Made by a program: the position numbers and the translations under genes. This document shows, in pieces, positions 8,057 to 17,860 of a stretch of DNA of 26,750 nt; within the stretch, counting starts at the first letter, position 1; each line of letters starts with the position of its first letter. This stretch comes from Ornithomonoglobus_A sp034090805. Lineage in GTDB: Bacteria > Bacillota > Clostridia > UBA1381. The stretch lies in NCBI GenBank assembly GCA_034090805.1, contig JAXDRV010000073.1, forward strand, positions 1 to 26,750, given 5' to 3'. The notes below the pieces were generated by a model. That model did no database searches and had not been told where the DNA came from. It was given only the letters and a program-made list of their open reading frames with translations.

Positions 8057-10078
8057 ATGAGCAAGGATATTCAATATTTAAAGGGAGTCGGCGAAAAGCG
8101 TGCGGAGCTGTTCCGCAAAAAGGGAATTAATACGGTTGAGGATTTACTGTATTTCTTTCCCCGCACGCATGAGGACCGATCGGAAATAAAAAAGATTTCG
8201 GATATTGAGGCAGGAGAAACGGTATGTGTCAGCATTACCGTTTTTTCGCCTGTAAGAGACAGCCGTATACGCAAAAATATGATGATTTCAAACATGATAG
8301 TATGTGACGATACGGGAGCTATGAGCGTTATTTGGTATAATAACAAATACGTAAAGGAGCAGTTTCATACGGACGATAAATTTATCCTTTACGGCAAAAT
8401 TACCGAAAACCGCGGCAAAAAGGAAATGGTTAATCCCATATTTGAACGTCTTGAAAATCAGCGTTTTACGGGCAAAATCGTGCCGCTTTATCCGCTTACG
8501 GGAAATCTTACGCAGAAGGTAGTCCAGTCCGTAATGGAAAACGCCATAAATGAGGCGGGGCGGCTTGAGGAGTACCTCCCCGAAAAAATACGTGCCGAAT
8601 ACAACATTGCCGAGATAAATTTTGCAATGCACAACATTCATTTCCCGGATACCGTTGAAAGCTACTCAATTGCAAGACGGAGGTTTGTTTTTGAGGAGCT
8701 GCTTATTTTGCAGCTTGCGCTGTTTAATCACAAGCGTGACACCTCAAGCGCAAAGGGAGTGCCGTTCGGCAATTTAAAGGCAGTGCGCGAATTTACCGAT
8801 ACACTTCCCTTTTCGCTCACAAATGCCCAAAAGCGTACTCTTAACGAAATCTGCGCCGATGTGCGCAGTGGAAAAATGATGAACAGACTCGTTCAAGGTG
8901 ACGTTGGCTCAGGCAAAACCGCCGTAGCGGCCGCCGCTGTTTATCTTGCGGTCAAAAACGGATTTCAGGCGGCAATGATGGCTCCGACAGAAATCCTTGC
9001 GGTGCAACATTACGAAACTCTTTCGGAATTTTATAAGGATACGGACATAAATATAGCTCTGCTGACGGGCAGTATGCGTGCAAAGGAAAAACGTGAGGTT
9101 CTTGAAAAAATCAAAAGCGGAGAGGCAGACGTTATTGTCGGCACTCATGCGCTTATCCAGGATAACGCAGAATACAAAAAGCTCGGTCTTGTCGTTGCGG
9201 ACGAACAGCATCGTTTCGGAGTGGAACAGCGTGCAAGGCTGTCCGCCAAGGGTGATAATCCGCATATTCTGATCATGTCCGCAACGCCGATACCGCGAAC
9301 GCTGGCTCTGATACTTTACGGTGATCTCGACGTATCGGTAATAGATGAGCTGCCGCCGGGGCGAAAGCTTGTAAAAACCTATGCCCTCGGCGAAAATATG
9401 CGAAAGCGTGTATATGCGTTTATCGAAAAGAACGTCAAAAGCGGTATGCAGGCGTATGTTGTCTGTCCTCTTGTGGAGGAAACGGAGAAAAGTGATTTGC
9501 AAAATGCCGCCGAGCTTTCTCAAAAGCTGCAAAAGGCATATCCCGATTTTAAGATAGGTCTTGTCCACGGGCGCATGAAGCCAAAGGAAAAAGAGACCGT
9601 CATGGAGGGATTTTCCTCAGGCGAAATAAACATACTCGTTTCCACAACCGTAATCGAGGTCGGTGTGAATGTGCCCAACGCAAATATCATGGTGATAGAA
9701 AACGCAGAACGTTTCGGTCTTTCGCAGCTGCATCAGCTCAGAGGCCGTGTCGGCAGAGGTGCAGATCAAGCATACTGTATACTTCTTTCCGACGGCGGCG
9801 GAGAAATCACAAAAAAACGTATGGAAACCATGTGCATTTCAAACGACGGATTTTATATAAGCGAGCAGGATTTAAAGCTGCGAGGTCCGGGGGATTTCTT
9901 CGGCACACGTCAGCACGGTCTGCCGGAGCTGCACATAGCCAACCTTTTCGAGGACGGAGATATTCTAAAGCAAGCGCAGACAGCGGCCGCCGAAATCATA
10001 AACGACGGACTCAGCAAATACCCTGCCCTGATGAAACGCTGCGAAGACGCACTCCGTGACGATGTTGCGATGAACTGA
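8057..10078 (+). CDS. recG: ATP-dependent DNA helicase RecG
   Basis: Superfamily 2 helicase that remodels stalled replication forks and branched DNA. The 673-residue product has an N-terminal wedge/OB-fold region (about 1-230), Walker A GDVGSGKTA (about 281-289), the RecG-type DEQHRFG box (about 381), SATPIPRTLAL, and helicase motifs V-VI (VSTTVIEVGVNVPNA and QLHQLRGRVGRG). The C-terminal TRG motif fits as well. The start ATG directly follows the fakA stop, and only a weak GGCGTGG lies upstream, so translation is probably coupled. Last gene of the asp23 operon. Confidence 0.97.
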   Translation: MSKDIQYLKGVGEKRAELFRKKGINTVEDLLYFFPRTHEDRSEIKKISDIEAGETVCVSITVFSPVRDSRIRKNMMISNMIVCDDTGAMSVIWYNNKYVKEQFHTDDKFILYGKITENRGKKEMVNPIFERLENQRFTGKIVPLYPLTGNLTQKVVQSVMENAINEAGRLEEYLPEKIRAEYNIAEINFAMHNIHFPDTVESYSIARRRFVFEELLILQLALFNHKRDTSSAKGVPFGNLKAVREFTDTLPFSLTNAQKRTLNEICADVRSGKMMNRLVQGDVGSGKTAVAAAAVYLAVKNGFQAAMMAPTEILAVQHYETLSEFYKDTDINIALLTGSMRAKEKREVLEKIKSGEADVIVGTHALIQDNAEYKKLGLVVADEQHRFGVEQRARLSAKGDNPHILIMSATPIPRTLALILYGDLDVSVIDELPPGRKLVKTYALGENMRKRVYAFIEKNVKSGMQAYVVCPLVEETEKSDLQNAAELSQKLQKAYPDFKIGLVHGRMKPKEKETVMEGFSSGEINILVSTTVIEVGVNVPNANIMVIENAERFGLSQLHQLRGRVGRGADQAYCILLSDGGGEITKKRMETMCISNDGFYISEQDLKLRGPGDFFGTRQHGLPELHIANLFEDGDILKQAQTAAAEIINDGLSKYPALMKRCEDALRDDVAMN

Positions 10079-10080
10079 AA

Positions 10081-10121
10081 AAAGGTTGCCGCTTAAGAGC
10101 GCCTTAAGCCGGCAGCCTTTT
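10081..10121. terminator. Bidirectional terminator between recG and the DUF4179 gene
   Basis: AAAGGTTGCC (10081-10090) pairs with GGCAGCCTTT (10111-10120) through one T-G wobble, enclosing an inner CTTAAG/CTTAAG stem. It is followed by TTTT on the plus strand and a run of T on the minus strand. It serves two convergent operons. Confidence 0.85.
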
Positions 10122-10133
10122 AATTATGAAATT

Positions 10134-11594
10134 TTACTTTAAATCCACAGTCAGCGCATTATCAAAGTCAAGTCTGAACCAATGCTGCGTATATACGCCG
10201 AGATTTGCAAGCTTACCTCTCAGAGCTTCTGCGCTTACGCTTTCATCAGCGGGCACTCTTTTTCCGTTTTCATCGTATTTTTCATATACGTATCTTGCCG
10301 TATATGAGCTTGTTTCGTAATTTACATCAGTAATCAGCGTACACCCCAGTTTGCCGCCCGGCTCTACATTCTCTCCGTTTTCATCTGTAAGCATAAATCC
10401 GGGATTATACGGAACATATCCGTCCTTATAGTAATCAATATCGATTTCTCCGTCTGAAATACGTATATCCGTTACAATTACACTGCCGTACTCACTTAAA
10501 TTATACGTAAGAGGAAGATTGCTGATTTTTTGATTAATAATATCCGCATCACCGTGCCCGACAAACTCCTCCGGAACAAATTTAAGCTGTTTTGTATCTT
10601 TTCCGGCCTTTAAAAATTCAAGTGAATTTCGTGAAGAACCATCGGCGTTCCAGGTTAAATCGGTATTTAATATGTCAAGGCATTTTCCATTCTCATCATA
10701 CAACGCAAACCCGTCTATACGTGCCACCGTATCGAAATCCGACTCTGCCGCCTCAGTCATCATTACAAGCTGATTTCCAAACGGCGAGAACACCGCCTTT
10801 TCAACTGTAGCTCCCGTCCACGGAAGCTTTATGTTTATATCCCTTGTTACGCAGTTTACCTTAACCTTTGACTTATTCACCTCGGTGCTTACATACCATA
10901 CTTCTGCCTTATCCTCATCGGTTATTTTGTCTATGTTTTCGGTATACAGCTTTTCAAGAACCGGAATGCCCTTATCCGAGTCTTTATAGCCATAAAGCTC
11001 CACCGTAAAAATATCGGGTATATCCGATAATGCTGCATTATACTTTTCTGCCGCCTTATACGTATACGGATCGGCAAAATATCCGTATCGGCTGTTATGA
11101 TTTGCAAAGCCCGCCAAAGCTCCGTTTATGACGCACCCCGTTGATATTCCCATGTGAACAGTATCGGCATACAGATCCGCATCCGTATTATTTTCGTCAT
11201 AAAACGGCACGCTGTCGGACTTTATCGTGTAGAACACGTGAATAAAATTATCGTCTACCGCCACATTGTCTACGGTAAGCGTGTAGCCATCCTTTGAAAC
11301 GCTTTTGCCGACTTCCTCGTTATATTTGCTAAGTTCCTCAATTCTTGTCATTTCCTCTGCTTTATCGCTTCGGAAATATGAAATCGCATTTTCTATCGCC
11401 TCTCTGCCCGCAGGTGATGCCGCAAATACCGACGCCGCCGTTATTGCCGTTACGGTCGCTGCGATTATCGCCGTCTTAAATATTTTATACTTCATATACA
11501 ACTTCCTTTCCCGAAGGTCGGCGTTAAGAGTGTGGTTTACTCTGCTTTTTATATCTGCCGAGTCTATTTTTAAATTGTATAATTCTCTTTTCAT
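10134..11594 (-). CDS. DUF4179 membrane protein, probable anti-sigma factor
   Basis: A 486-residue protein with a short basic cytosolic N-terminus (about 1-38), one membrane segment (about 39-58, TAIIAATVTAITAASVFAAS), then a large predicted extracytoplasmic domain of beta-rich character. This is the DUF4179 layout, commonly found next to ECF sigma factors. Its ATG overlaps the sigma stop codon (ATGA), so the two are translationally coupled. The likely job is to hold the partner sigma factor at the membrane and sense an envelope signal; that role is inferred from gene order. No protease site or ligand motif is recognisable. Confidence 0.75.
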   Translation of the reverse strand: MKRELYNLKIDSADIKSRVNHTLNADLRERKLYMKYKIFKTAIIAATVTAITAASVFAASPAGREAIENAISYFRSDKAEEMTRIEELSKYNEEVGKSVSKDGYTLTVDNVAVDDNFIHVFYTIKSDSVPFYDENNTDADLYADTVHMGISTGCVINGALAGFANHNSRYGYFADPYTYKAAEKYNAALSDIPDIFTVELYGYKDSDKGIPVLEKLYTENIDKITDEDKAEVWYVSTEVNKSKVKVNCVTRDINIKLPWTGATVEKAVFSPFGNQLVMMTEAAESDFDTVARIDGFALYDENGKCLDILNTDLTWNADGSSRNSLEFLKAGKDTKQLKFVPEEFVGHGDADIINQKISNLPLTYNLSEYGSVIVTDIRISDGEIDIDYYKDGYVPYNPGFMLTDENGENVEPGGKLGCTLITDVNYETSSYTARYVYEKYDENGKRVPADESVSAEALRGKLANLGVYTQHWFRLDFDNALTVDLK

Positions 11595-12139
11595 TGCCGT
11601 ACCTCCCTTTGAATTAATATTTCCTTTAATTTTTTCCGTCCTCTTTGGAGCTTGGTGGTTATTGTTGATTTACATATTCCCGTTGCAGAGGATATTTCCG
11701 ATACACGCTCTCCGTACCAATAATGGCGCAGGAATATCTCGCTGTCAGGCTCGCCGAGGTCTTTTATCAGCTCAATAAGCAGCCTCTGCTCCTCCGCAAG
11801 CTCCGCCGCCGTTTCCGGTGTTTCGCCGCCGTCCGCTGTGTTTTCGTCAAGTTCTCCGCTCGGACGCAGACTACGCAGCTTTTTGCGGGCGCAGTTTTTG
11901 GCTATCGCCGCAATGTACGCACGCACCGAACCTTTCTCGCTCCTAAGCGTACCGGCATTCTGCCACAGAGAAACAAACACATCGGCAACCGCCTCTTCAA
12001 CGTCCTCCTTGGTCATAACACCGCCTATTATGTTATATATTATAACACTCACATACGGAGTGTATATATCTATAGCTTTTTCAAGACTTCCCCTGCGGCG
12101 TTTTTTTAAGCCGTTTAAAAGTCTTTCCTCATCATTCAC
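11591..12139 (-). CDS. ECF-type RNA polymerase sigma factor
   Basis: A 182-residue sigma-70 family protein. Region 2 is seen around YTPYVSVIIYNIIGGVMTKEDVEEAVADVFVSLW (in two parts, about 27-60) and region 4 around LGEPDSEIFLRHYWYGERVSEISSATG and the helix-turn-helix CKSTITTKLQRGRKKLKE. There is no sigma-1.1 or region 3. The start is GTG at 12139, eight bases after GGAGG. It is paired with the DUF4179 protein (4-base overlap). An exact 16-bp palindrome sits 37 bases upstream. Target genes cannot be deduced. Confidence 0.9.
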   Translation of the reverse strand: MNDEERLLNGLKKRRRGSLEKAIDIYTPYVSVIIYNIIGGVMTKEDVEEAVADVFVSLWQNAGTLRSEKGSVRAYIAAIAKNCARKKLRSLRPSGELDENTADGGETPETAAELAEEQRLLIELIKDLGEPDSEIFLRHYWYGERVSEISSATGICKSTITTKLQRGRKKLKEILIQREVRQ

Positions 12140-12175
12140 CGCCGTTTCCTCCTCAGAATTGTTTATGCAGTCATT

Positions 12176-12191
12176 AAAATAACGTTATTTT
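12176..12191. promoter_or_regulatory. Perfect 16-bp palindrome upstream of the ECF sigma gene
   Basis: AAAATAACGTTATTTT is an exact palindrome in the leader/promoter region of the sigma/DUF4179 pair. It could be an operator. I see no convincing -35/-10 pair around it, so the promoter may be ECF-dependent. Confidence 0.35.
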
Positions 12192-12253
12192 CAAGCTGTA
12201 CACTGTTATATATCCGATTTTAGGCAAAAAGGTCTCACTTATTTAAAATTTTT

Positions 12254-12291
12254 TAATATTAAAGCGGCAAAGCCTGTTCTGCTTTGCCGCT
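12254..12291 (-). terminator. Terminator after ftsY (end of the fab-smc cluster)
   Basis: An 11-bp perfect stem (12263-12273 with 12281-12291, AGCGGCAAAGC/GCTTTGCCGCT, 7-base loop). On the minus strand it is followed by TTAATATT and A/T-rich sequence. It lies about 80 bases past the ftsY stop. The remaining bases of this gap (12292-12368) show no gene. Confidence 0.75.
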
Positions 12292-12368
12292 GAAATTATT
12301 TTAAAAGAATTGATAATCGTACAGATAATACACTCCGTCCTCAAAGAGCGAGTTTTAGTAATTGAATT

Positions 12369-13280
12369 TCACTCTTCAAACAGCGCACGTGCAAAATCCG
12401 CACTCACAAACTCCTGCAAATCGTCTACGCCCTCGCCCACACCTATAAACTTCACAGGCAGGCTAAGCTCCTTTGAAATTGCTATCACAATGCCGCCCTT
12501 TGCCGTTCCGTCAAGCTTGGTCAGTATTATGCCGGTAAGGTCTGCCGCCTCGCCGAACAGCTTTGCCTGACTTACCGCATTCTGTCCCGTTGTTGCGTCA
12601 AGAACAAGCAGTGTTTCTCTTGAAGAATCGGGCAGCTCACGTGATATTACTCTGTTTATCTTTTCAAGCTCCGCCATAAGATTTTTCTTGTTATGAAGTC
12701 TGCCGGCAGTGTCGCAGATAAGAATATCCGCTCCTCTTGCTTTCGCCGCAGCACAGGCGTCAAATACCACTGCCGCCGGGTCGCTGTTTTCCTTATGCTT
12801 GATAATCTCGCACCCGGCACGCTCCGCCCATATATCAAGCTGGTCGATTGCTGCGGCACGGAAGGTATCTGCCGCCGCCAGCATGACCTTTTTGCCCATT
12901 GCTTTATAATGCGAGGCGAGCTTGCCTATGCTTGTTGTCTTTCCGACTCCGTTTACTCCTATCACGAGTATGACAGACGGCGAACTCTCAAGGTGCATCG
13001 AGGTGTCATGCTCATCGAGTATATCGGATATGACGCTCTTTAACTCCTCCTTGACAAGGTTTCCGTCCGTTATAAACTTATGCTTTACACGCTCACGCAA
13101 CTCTTCAATGATGTAAACCGAGGTTTCAACTCCTATATCCGCCATGATAAGCGCTTCTTCGAGGTTTTCAAAAAGCTCCTCGTCCACCTTTACAAATGTG
13201 CTGAATACGTTGTTTACCTGTTTTGAGATTGCGTCGCTTGTCTTTTTCAGACCGCTTTTAAGTTTTTCAAAAAATCCCAT
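12369..13280 (-). CDS. ftsY: Signal recognition particle receptor FtsY
   Basis: GTPase that docks SRP-ribosome complexes at the membrane. The 303-residue product has a helical N domain (about 1-95) without a long acidic A domain, as is common in Firmicutes. The NG GTPase domain follows, with G1 GVNGVGKTTSIGKL (about 108), DTFRAAA, G3 DTAGRLHNK and G4 TKLDGTAKGG. RBS GGGAGAAG precedes the ATG. It is last in the cluster, 24 bases after smc, the gene order also seen in Bacillus. Confidence 0.97.
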   Translation of the reverse strand: MGFFEKLKSGLKKTSDAISKQVNNVFSTFVKVDEELFENLEEALIMADIGVETSVYIIEELRERVKHKFITDGNLVKEELKSVISDILDEHDTSMHLESSPSVILVIGVNGVGKTTSIGKLASHYKAMGKKVMLAAADTFRAAAIDQLDIWAERAGCEIIKHKENSDPAAVVFDACAAAKARGADILICDTAGRLHNKKNLMAELEKINRVISRELPDSSRETLLVLDATTGQNAVSQAKLFGEAADLTGIILTKLDGTAKGGIVIAISKELSLPVKFIGVGEGVDDLQEFVSADFARALFEE

Positions 13281-13304
13281 TAAAACTTCTCCCTTCGTGA
13301 GATT

Positions 13305-16300
13305 TTATCCGACCATTTCCGGGTCAACGTCATCTATATGCAGCGAAAGCAGCTTTGATACACCCTTTTCCTGCATAGTAACACCGTAGAGGATATTTGC
13401 CGCCTCCATCGTGCCTCGTCTGTGAGTGATAACGATAAACTGCGTCTGATCGATGTAATTTTTAAGATATGTCGCAAATCTCGATACGTTTACATCATCA
13501 AGAGCAGCGTCTATCTCGTCAAGTATGCAAAACGGCGTCGGCTTTACCTTAAGTATCGCAAACAGCAGCGCAATTGCGATAAACGACTTTTCGCCGCCCG
13601 AATACAGATTGATATTCTGAAGTCCCTTGCCCGGAAGCTGTACCTCGATTTCTATTCCGCTTTCAAGGACGTTGTCCGGATCGGAAAGATGCAGCTTGCC
13701 CTGTCCGCCGCCGAAAAGCTCCTTAAATACCTCCGAAAAGCTTACGTTTATACTGTTGAACTGTTCCTCGAACTGCTCCTCCATAAGCTCCTCCATGGAG
13801 TCGATTATCTTTATAAGATTCGACTTCGACTCCTCAAGGTCGGATTTCTGATTGGTAAGAAATTCATATCGTTCCTTGACGTTTTTGTATTCCTCGATTG
13901 CGTCAACATTTACCGAACCGAGAGAACGTATCTTGCCCTTTAATTCTGCAAGACGCTTAAATGCCTCCTTCGGATTTTCTACCTCGGTTTTTATCTCCTC
14001 GGCAGCGGTTACGGTCAGCTCGTATTCCTCCCAAAGGCGGTTTATTGTGTTTTCCTTTTCCATGCTCAGCTTAACACGTTTTGTGTCCACCCTTGACAGC
14101 TCCTGCTGCAAATTGAGAAGCTTATCGGTCAGATCCTTGTTTGAGCTTTGTATGCTCTTTAAGGTATCGACTATCCTTGCCTTTTGCTCGTCTATTGCGG
14201 CTATTTTGCGCTTTATCTCCTCCGACAGCCTTTGCAGCTCGCCGGTAAGCTCCTCCTTTTCCCGTATCGCCGCATAGAGCGCATCGTTTTCCGAATTGAT
14301 TCGGTCAATATCGTCAAGACGCTTGTGCGTCTGCTCCTTCGCTTCTGCGATTTCCTTTTCAGTACTTTCAATGCCGCTTTTGCTAAGCTCGATTTCCTTT
14401 TGCAGATTTGCAAGACGAACGGTTTCGTCCATTATGCTCTGCGATTTTTCGTCCTTAAGACGGGAAATTTCATTATGCTTTTCATTAAGCTCCTCAATCT
14501 CCCTCTGTAACTCCTCCGCTTCGCTTTCAAAGCGTCTTGCCGCCGCAAGATGCACGGCTATTTCCTCTGAGGTTTCCGAAAGCTTTTCGCCTATCTGCTC
14601 AAGCTCCGCTTTATAATTTTCCTCCGCAGTGCCGCTTGTTTCCTTGCTCTGCTCAAGATGACGGTGCGTGCTCTCAAGCCTTAATATCTCGTCCTCGTAT
14701 TCACGCAGCATGGGTACATATGAGGAAAGACGGCTTTCCGTCAGAGAAATATCATTTTTTATTTCCTCCTGTTTTTTGCCCGCCTCGCGCAGCTTTTCGG
14801 TAAGCTCGGAAATATCTCGTCCCAACTCCTTAATTTCGGTTGCACGTGACAAAAATCCGCTCTGCTTATTGACGCTTCCTCCGCTCATTGAGCCGCCCGC
14901 ATTCAGTATATCGCCCTCAAGCGTAACAACTCTGAATTTGTATCCGAAGCTTTTGCTCATCTTTATCGCATTATCGATATTGTCTACGACAACCACACGT
15001 CCGAGAAGACTCTTTAAAACACCGTCGTATTTTTTATCATACGAAACAAGCTCGGACGCAATACCTATATATCCGTCAAAACCCGCCGCCTTTTTCGCCT
15101 CATCAAGCAGACGACCTCTTACGGAGCTTATCGGCAGGAACGTCGCACGTCCGCCGTGAGTTTTTCTCAAAAATTCGATCGCAAGCTTTGCGTCCTCCTC
15201 GGACTCTACTATTATGTTCTGCAATGCACCGCCCAAAGCCGTTTCTATGGCGGTTACGTATTCTCTGCGAACATCGATAAGTCCCGAAACCGTGCCGTAA
15301 ATCGAAAGCCGCTTAAGCTCCTCCGCCTTAAGCACTGTCTTTACGCTCTTTGCATAGCCTGCGTAATCATTTTCCATCCCCTCAAGGATACGGCGCTTTG
15401 AAACCTTTGAATTATACTCAACCTTAAGATTGCTGCCCGTTTCGTTGATCTTTGCAAGCTCGCCGTTTAAGCGTTCACGCTTTTCACGACATTCCTCAAC
15501 GGTTTTAGACAGCCGCTGCGCCTTATCACGCTTTTCCGCAAGTGATTTTTCCGTTTCCTCGATTTCACGGAGAGTTTTTTCTCTGTCACGGTTAAAGCTG
15601 CCCAGCTCCTCCTCTACTGCCGTTTTTCTTTCGAGAAAGCTTGTCCTAAGAGCCTCTATACCGCTGAGCTTTGCTTTTTCCTCAGATGCGCCGTTTAGCT
15701 TTTCCATGGCTGTACTGCGCTTTTGGTCTATTACGGCTTTTACCTCGTCAAGCTCCTTAACAATGCTGCCGCTTTCCGACTGCATTGCGTCAAAGCGTTC
15801 AAGGATAAGCGTTGCCTGCTCCTCTTTTTCAGAAATATCATGCTTATAGTCGGCAATTTTTGTTATGCGCTCCTCGTTTTTGCGCTTTATATCCTCAATT
15901 TCCGCCTCAACGCGTCTTATATTGGCGTGATTGTTTTTGATATTGTTCTCGCTTACCTTGATCTCATTTTTAACGGTCATTGCCCTTGACTCGTTTGCGA
16001 TAAGCTGTTCATTCTGCGAGGTTTTCTCTGCGTCCTTCGCCTTATTTTCATCATACAGTGAGGATATTTTACTCTCTGTTTCCGACTCCTGCTTTCTAAG
16101 CTCCGCAAGCTCGTCCTCTACGGAGCGGTAAAGCTTTTCCGCCTCGTCTGCGTCCTTTGCGTTTCTTTCAAGAGTAATAAGACTCATATTAACGTCAAGA
16201 GCCTTGTACTCACCGTATAAATCAAGATAGCGTCTTGCCTTTTCCGACTGATTTTTCAAAGGATTTAACTGTCCCTCAAGCTCCGCCGTTATGTCGCTTA

Positions 16301-16871
16301 TTCGCACGAGGTTTTCCTCAACCGAGGTGAGCTTTCTCGTTGCCTCCTCACGGCGGTATTTGTACTTTGAAACCCCCGCCGCCTCCTCAAAAAGGCTTCG
16401 TCTGTCCTCTGCCTTTGTGGAAAGTATCTGCGACACGTTACCCTGACCGATGATTGAATATCCGTCACGTCCGAGTCCCGTATCCATGAAAAGCTCATGA
16501 ATATCCTTTAAACGGCAGTTTGCACGGTTTATCTGATACACACTCTCACCCGAACGGAAAAGACGTCTTGTTACTATAACCTCATCAAAATCTATGTCAA
16601 AAATATGTGAGCTGTTGTCCAAAACAAGGCTCACCTCCGCAAAATTCACCTGCTTGCGTGTTTCCGTTCCGGCAAAAATTACGTCCTGCATATTTGAACC
16701 ACGCAGCGACTTTGCACTCATTTCACCTATAACCCATCTGATAGCATCGGAAATATTGCTCTTTCCGCTTCCGTTCGGTCCGACTACGGCAGTCGCACCC
16801 TCGCTGAAGGTAAGCACCGTTTTATCGGCAAAGGACTTAAATCCTTGCAACTCAAGTCTTTTTAACAGCAA
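13305..16871 (-). CDS. smc: Chromosome segregation protein SMC
   Basis: ATPase of the condensin complex that compacts and segregates chromosomes with ScpA and ScpB (not in this window). The 1188-residue product has Walker A GPNGSGKSN (about 32-40), a long first coiled coil and a hinge (about 500-680, with GLIDVRREYVTAIETALGG). A second coiled coil follows, then the C-terminal head with signature LYSGGEKSF and Walker B CILDEIDAALDD. The start is TTG at 16871, eight bases after GGGAGGTG; that site lies inside the 3' end of the upstream radical SAM gene, so the two overlap by 10 bases. Confidence 0.97.
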   Translation of the reverse strand: MLLKRLELQGFKSFADKTVLTFSEGATAVVGPNGSGKSNISDAIRWVIGEMSAKSLRGSNMQDVIFAGTETRKQVNFAEVSLVLDNSSHIFDIDFDEVIVTRRLFRSGESVYQINRANCRLKDIHELFMDTGLGRDGYSIIGQGNVSQILSTKAEDRRSLFEEAAGVSKYKYRREEATRKLTSVEENLVRISDITAELEGQLNPLKNQSEKARRYLDLYGEYKALDVNMSLITLERNAKDADEAEKLYRSVEDELAELRKQESETESKISSLYDENKAKDAEKTSQNEQLIANESRAMTVKNEIKVSENNIKNNHANIRRVEAEIEDIKRKNEERITKIADYKHDISEKEEQATLILERFDAMQSESGSIVKELDEVKAVIDQKRSTAMEKLNGASEEKAKLSGIEALRTSFLERKTAVEEELGSFNRDREKTLREIEETEKSLAEKRDKAQRLSKTVEECREKRERLNGELAKINETGSNLKVEYNSKVSKRRILEGMENDYAGYAKSVKTVLKAEELKRLSIYGTVSGLIDVRREYVTAIETALGGALQNIIVESEEDAKLAIEFLRKTHGGRATFLPISSVRGRLLDEAKKAAGFDGYIGIASELVSYDKKYDGVLKSLLGRVVVVDNIDNAIKMSKSFGYKFRVVTLEGDILNAGGSMSGGSVNKQSGFLSRATEIKELGRDISELTEKLREAGKKQEEIKNDISLTESRLSSYVPMLREYEDEILRLESTHRHLEQSKETSGTAEENYKAELEQIGEKLSETSEEIAVHLAAARRFESEAEELQREIEELNEKHNEISRLKDEKSQSIMDETVRLANLQKEIELSKSGIESTEKEIAEAKEQTHKRLDDIDRINSENDALYAAIREKEELTGELQRLSEEIKRKIAAIDEQKARIVDTLKSIQSSNKDLTDKLLNLQQELSRVDTKRVKLSMEKENTINRLWEEYELTVTAAEEIKTEVENPKEAFKRLAELKGKIRSLGSVNVDAIEEYKNVKERYEFLTNQKSDLEESKSNLIKIIDSMEELMEEQFEEQFNSINVSFSEVFKELFGGGQGKLHLSDPDNVLESGIEIEVQLPGKGLQNINLYSGGEKSFIAIALLFAILKVKPTPFCILDEIDAALDDVNVSRFATYLKNYIDQTQFIVITHRRGTMEAANILYGVTMQEKGVSKLLSLHIDDVDPEMVG

Positions 16872-17860
16872 TCGCAGGTCACCTCCCTTTTTTTCAGTTT
16901 ATTGCTTCCTTTTATTTTTATGTTAATGTTATATTCACGCTTTATGCGTTCGATATTTGCACGTCCGTTGCCTACAGCCTTGGAAATTTCACGGTCGTTT
17001 ACCGTTACCGTAGCATTCCCGCTCATGCCCTTTACCTTTTCAGCAATAATGTCATAATAAATCCTGCCCTCGACAAGCTCACGAAAAGCACTGTGAACCG
17101 GCCCCGCAACCACAGAGCCTTCTTCGCATATTTCCTCAGTCACCTGAAGTCCGAGTCTTATTACGTTTATATTATTCGCCTCAAATTTCAAAAGCAGCTT
17201 TTTGCAAAGCTCCGCCGCCTCGTCAAGCGTCTGCGGACTGTATGTGCCGTTTTTGTACATCTTTTCAAGATATGTATCCTTTATTGTGAGCGTCGGATAT
17301 ATTCTCACCATCTCCGGCTTAAGCTCGATTATTGCATCTGCGGTTGCAAGCGACTTTTTGGGCGTATCACCGGGGAGTCCCGTCATCATCTGAAGCCCCA
17401 GTCTGAACGGATAGCGGCGGATAAGCCTTACAGCTTCTCTCACCTGTCCGCTTGTATGACCCCTGCCGGAGGCATTCAGTACCTCGTCGTCCATGCTCTG
17501 AACGCCCAATTCAATTGTCGTAACACCGTGCTTTTGCAGATTATCGAGGATTTCCTCTGTTATGTAATCGGGACGAGTGGACAGACGTATTCCGTTTAAT
17601 TCACTCTTAAAATCCTCCGCCGCCTTTAAAAGCTCCGTCTGCTCATCAATTGGCAGTCCGGTGAACGATCCGCCGAAAAATGCCGCCTCTATGTATCTGT
17701 CCTTTGCCGGCAGTGTTTTTAATGCTTCGGATATAATCCTCCGCACTTCATCTGGTGTTACATCGGTAGTCGCTCCCGTAATTCTGCGCTGATTGCAGAA
17801 CACGCAGTCAAACGGACAGCCTCTGTGCGGCACGAAAATCGGTATGTTATATGTTCTCAT
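16862..17860 (-). CDS. Elp3-like radical SAM protein
   Basis: A 332-residue radical SAM enzyme with the [4Fe-4S] cysteines C15-PFD-C19-VF-C22 and the SAM motif GGSF (about 65). The region ELGVQSMDDEVL resembles Elp3/HemN-type radical SAM proteins. Its C-terminal third (about 230-332) includes basic, helical sequence and ends in a Cys-rich tail (TCDCC). It has no acetyltransferase domain of true Elp3. Its start ATG overlaps the rnc stop (ATGA) and its end overlaps smc, so these genes are tightly coupled. This gene between rnc and smc recurs in many Clostridia, but the substrate is unknown to me. A tRNA or RNA modification role is only a guess. Confidence 0.85.
   Translation of the reverse strand: MRTYNIPIFVPHRGCPFDCVFCNQRRITGATTDVTPDEVRRIISEALKTLPAKDRYIEAAFFGGSFTGLPIDEQTELLKAAEDFKSELNGIRLSTRPDYITEEILDNLQKHGVTTIELGVQSMDDEVLNASGRGHTSGQVREAVRLIRRYPFRLGLQMMTGLPGDTPKKSLATADAIIELKPEMVRIYPTLTIKDTYLEKMYKNGTYSPQTLDEAAELCKKLLLKFEANNINVIRLGLQVTEEICEEGSVVAGPVHSAFRELVEGRIYYDIIAEKVKGMSGNATVTVNDREISKAVGNGRANIERIKREYNINIKIKGSNKLKKREVTCDCC

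Noticed and set aside
8909..9568. 219-residue minus-strand reading frame opposite recG
   Set aside because: Lies wholly within the intact recG coding region in antisense, with no recognisable domain. Likewise the long antisense frames opposite fakA (6289-6825), smc (13422-13943) and fabD (21970-22560).
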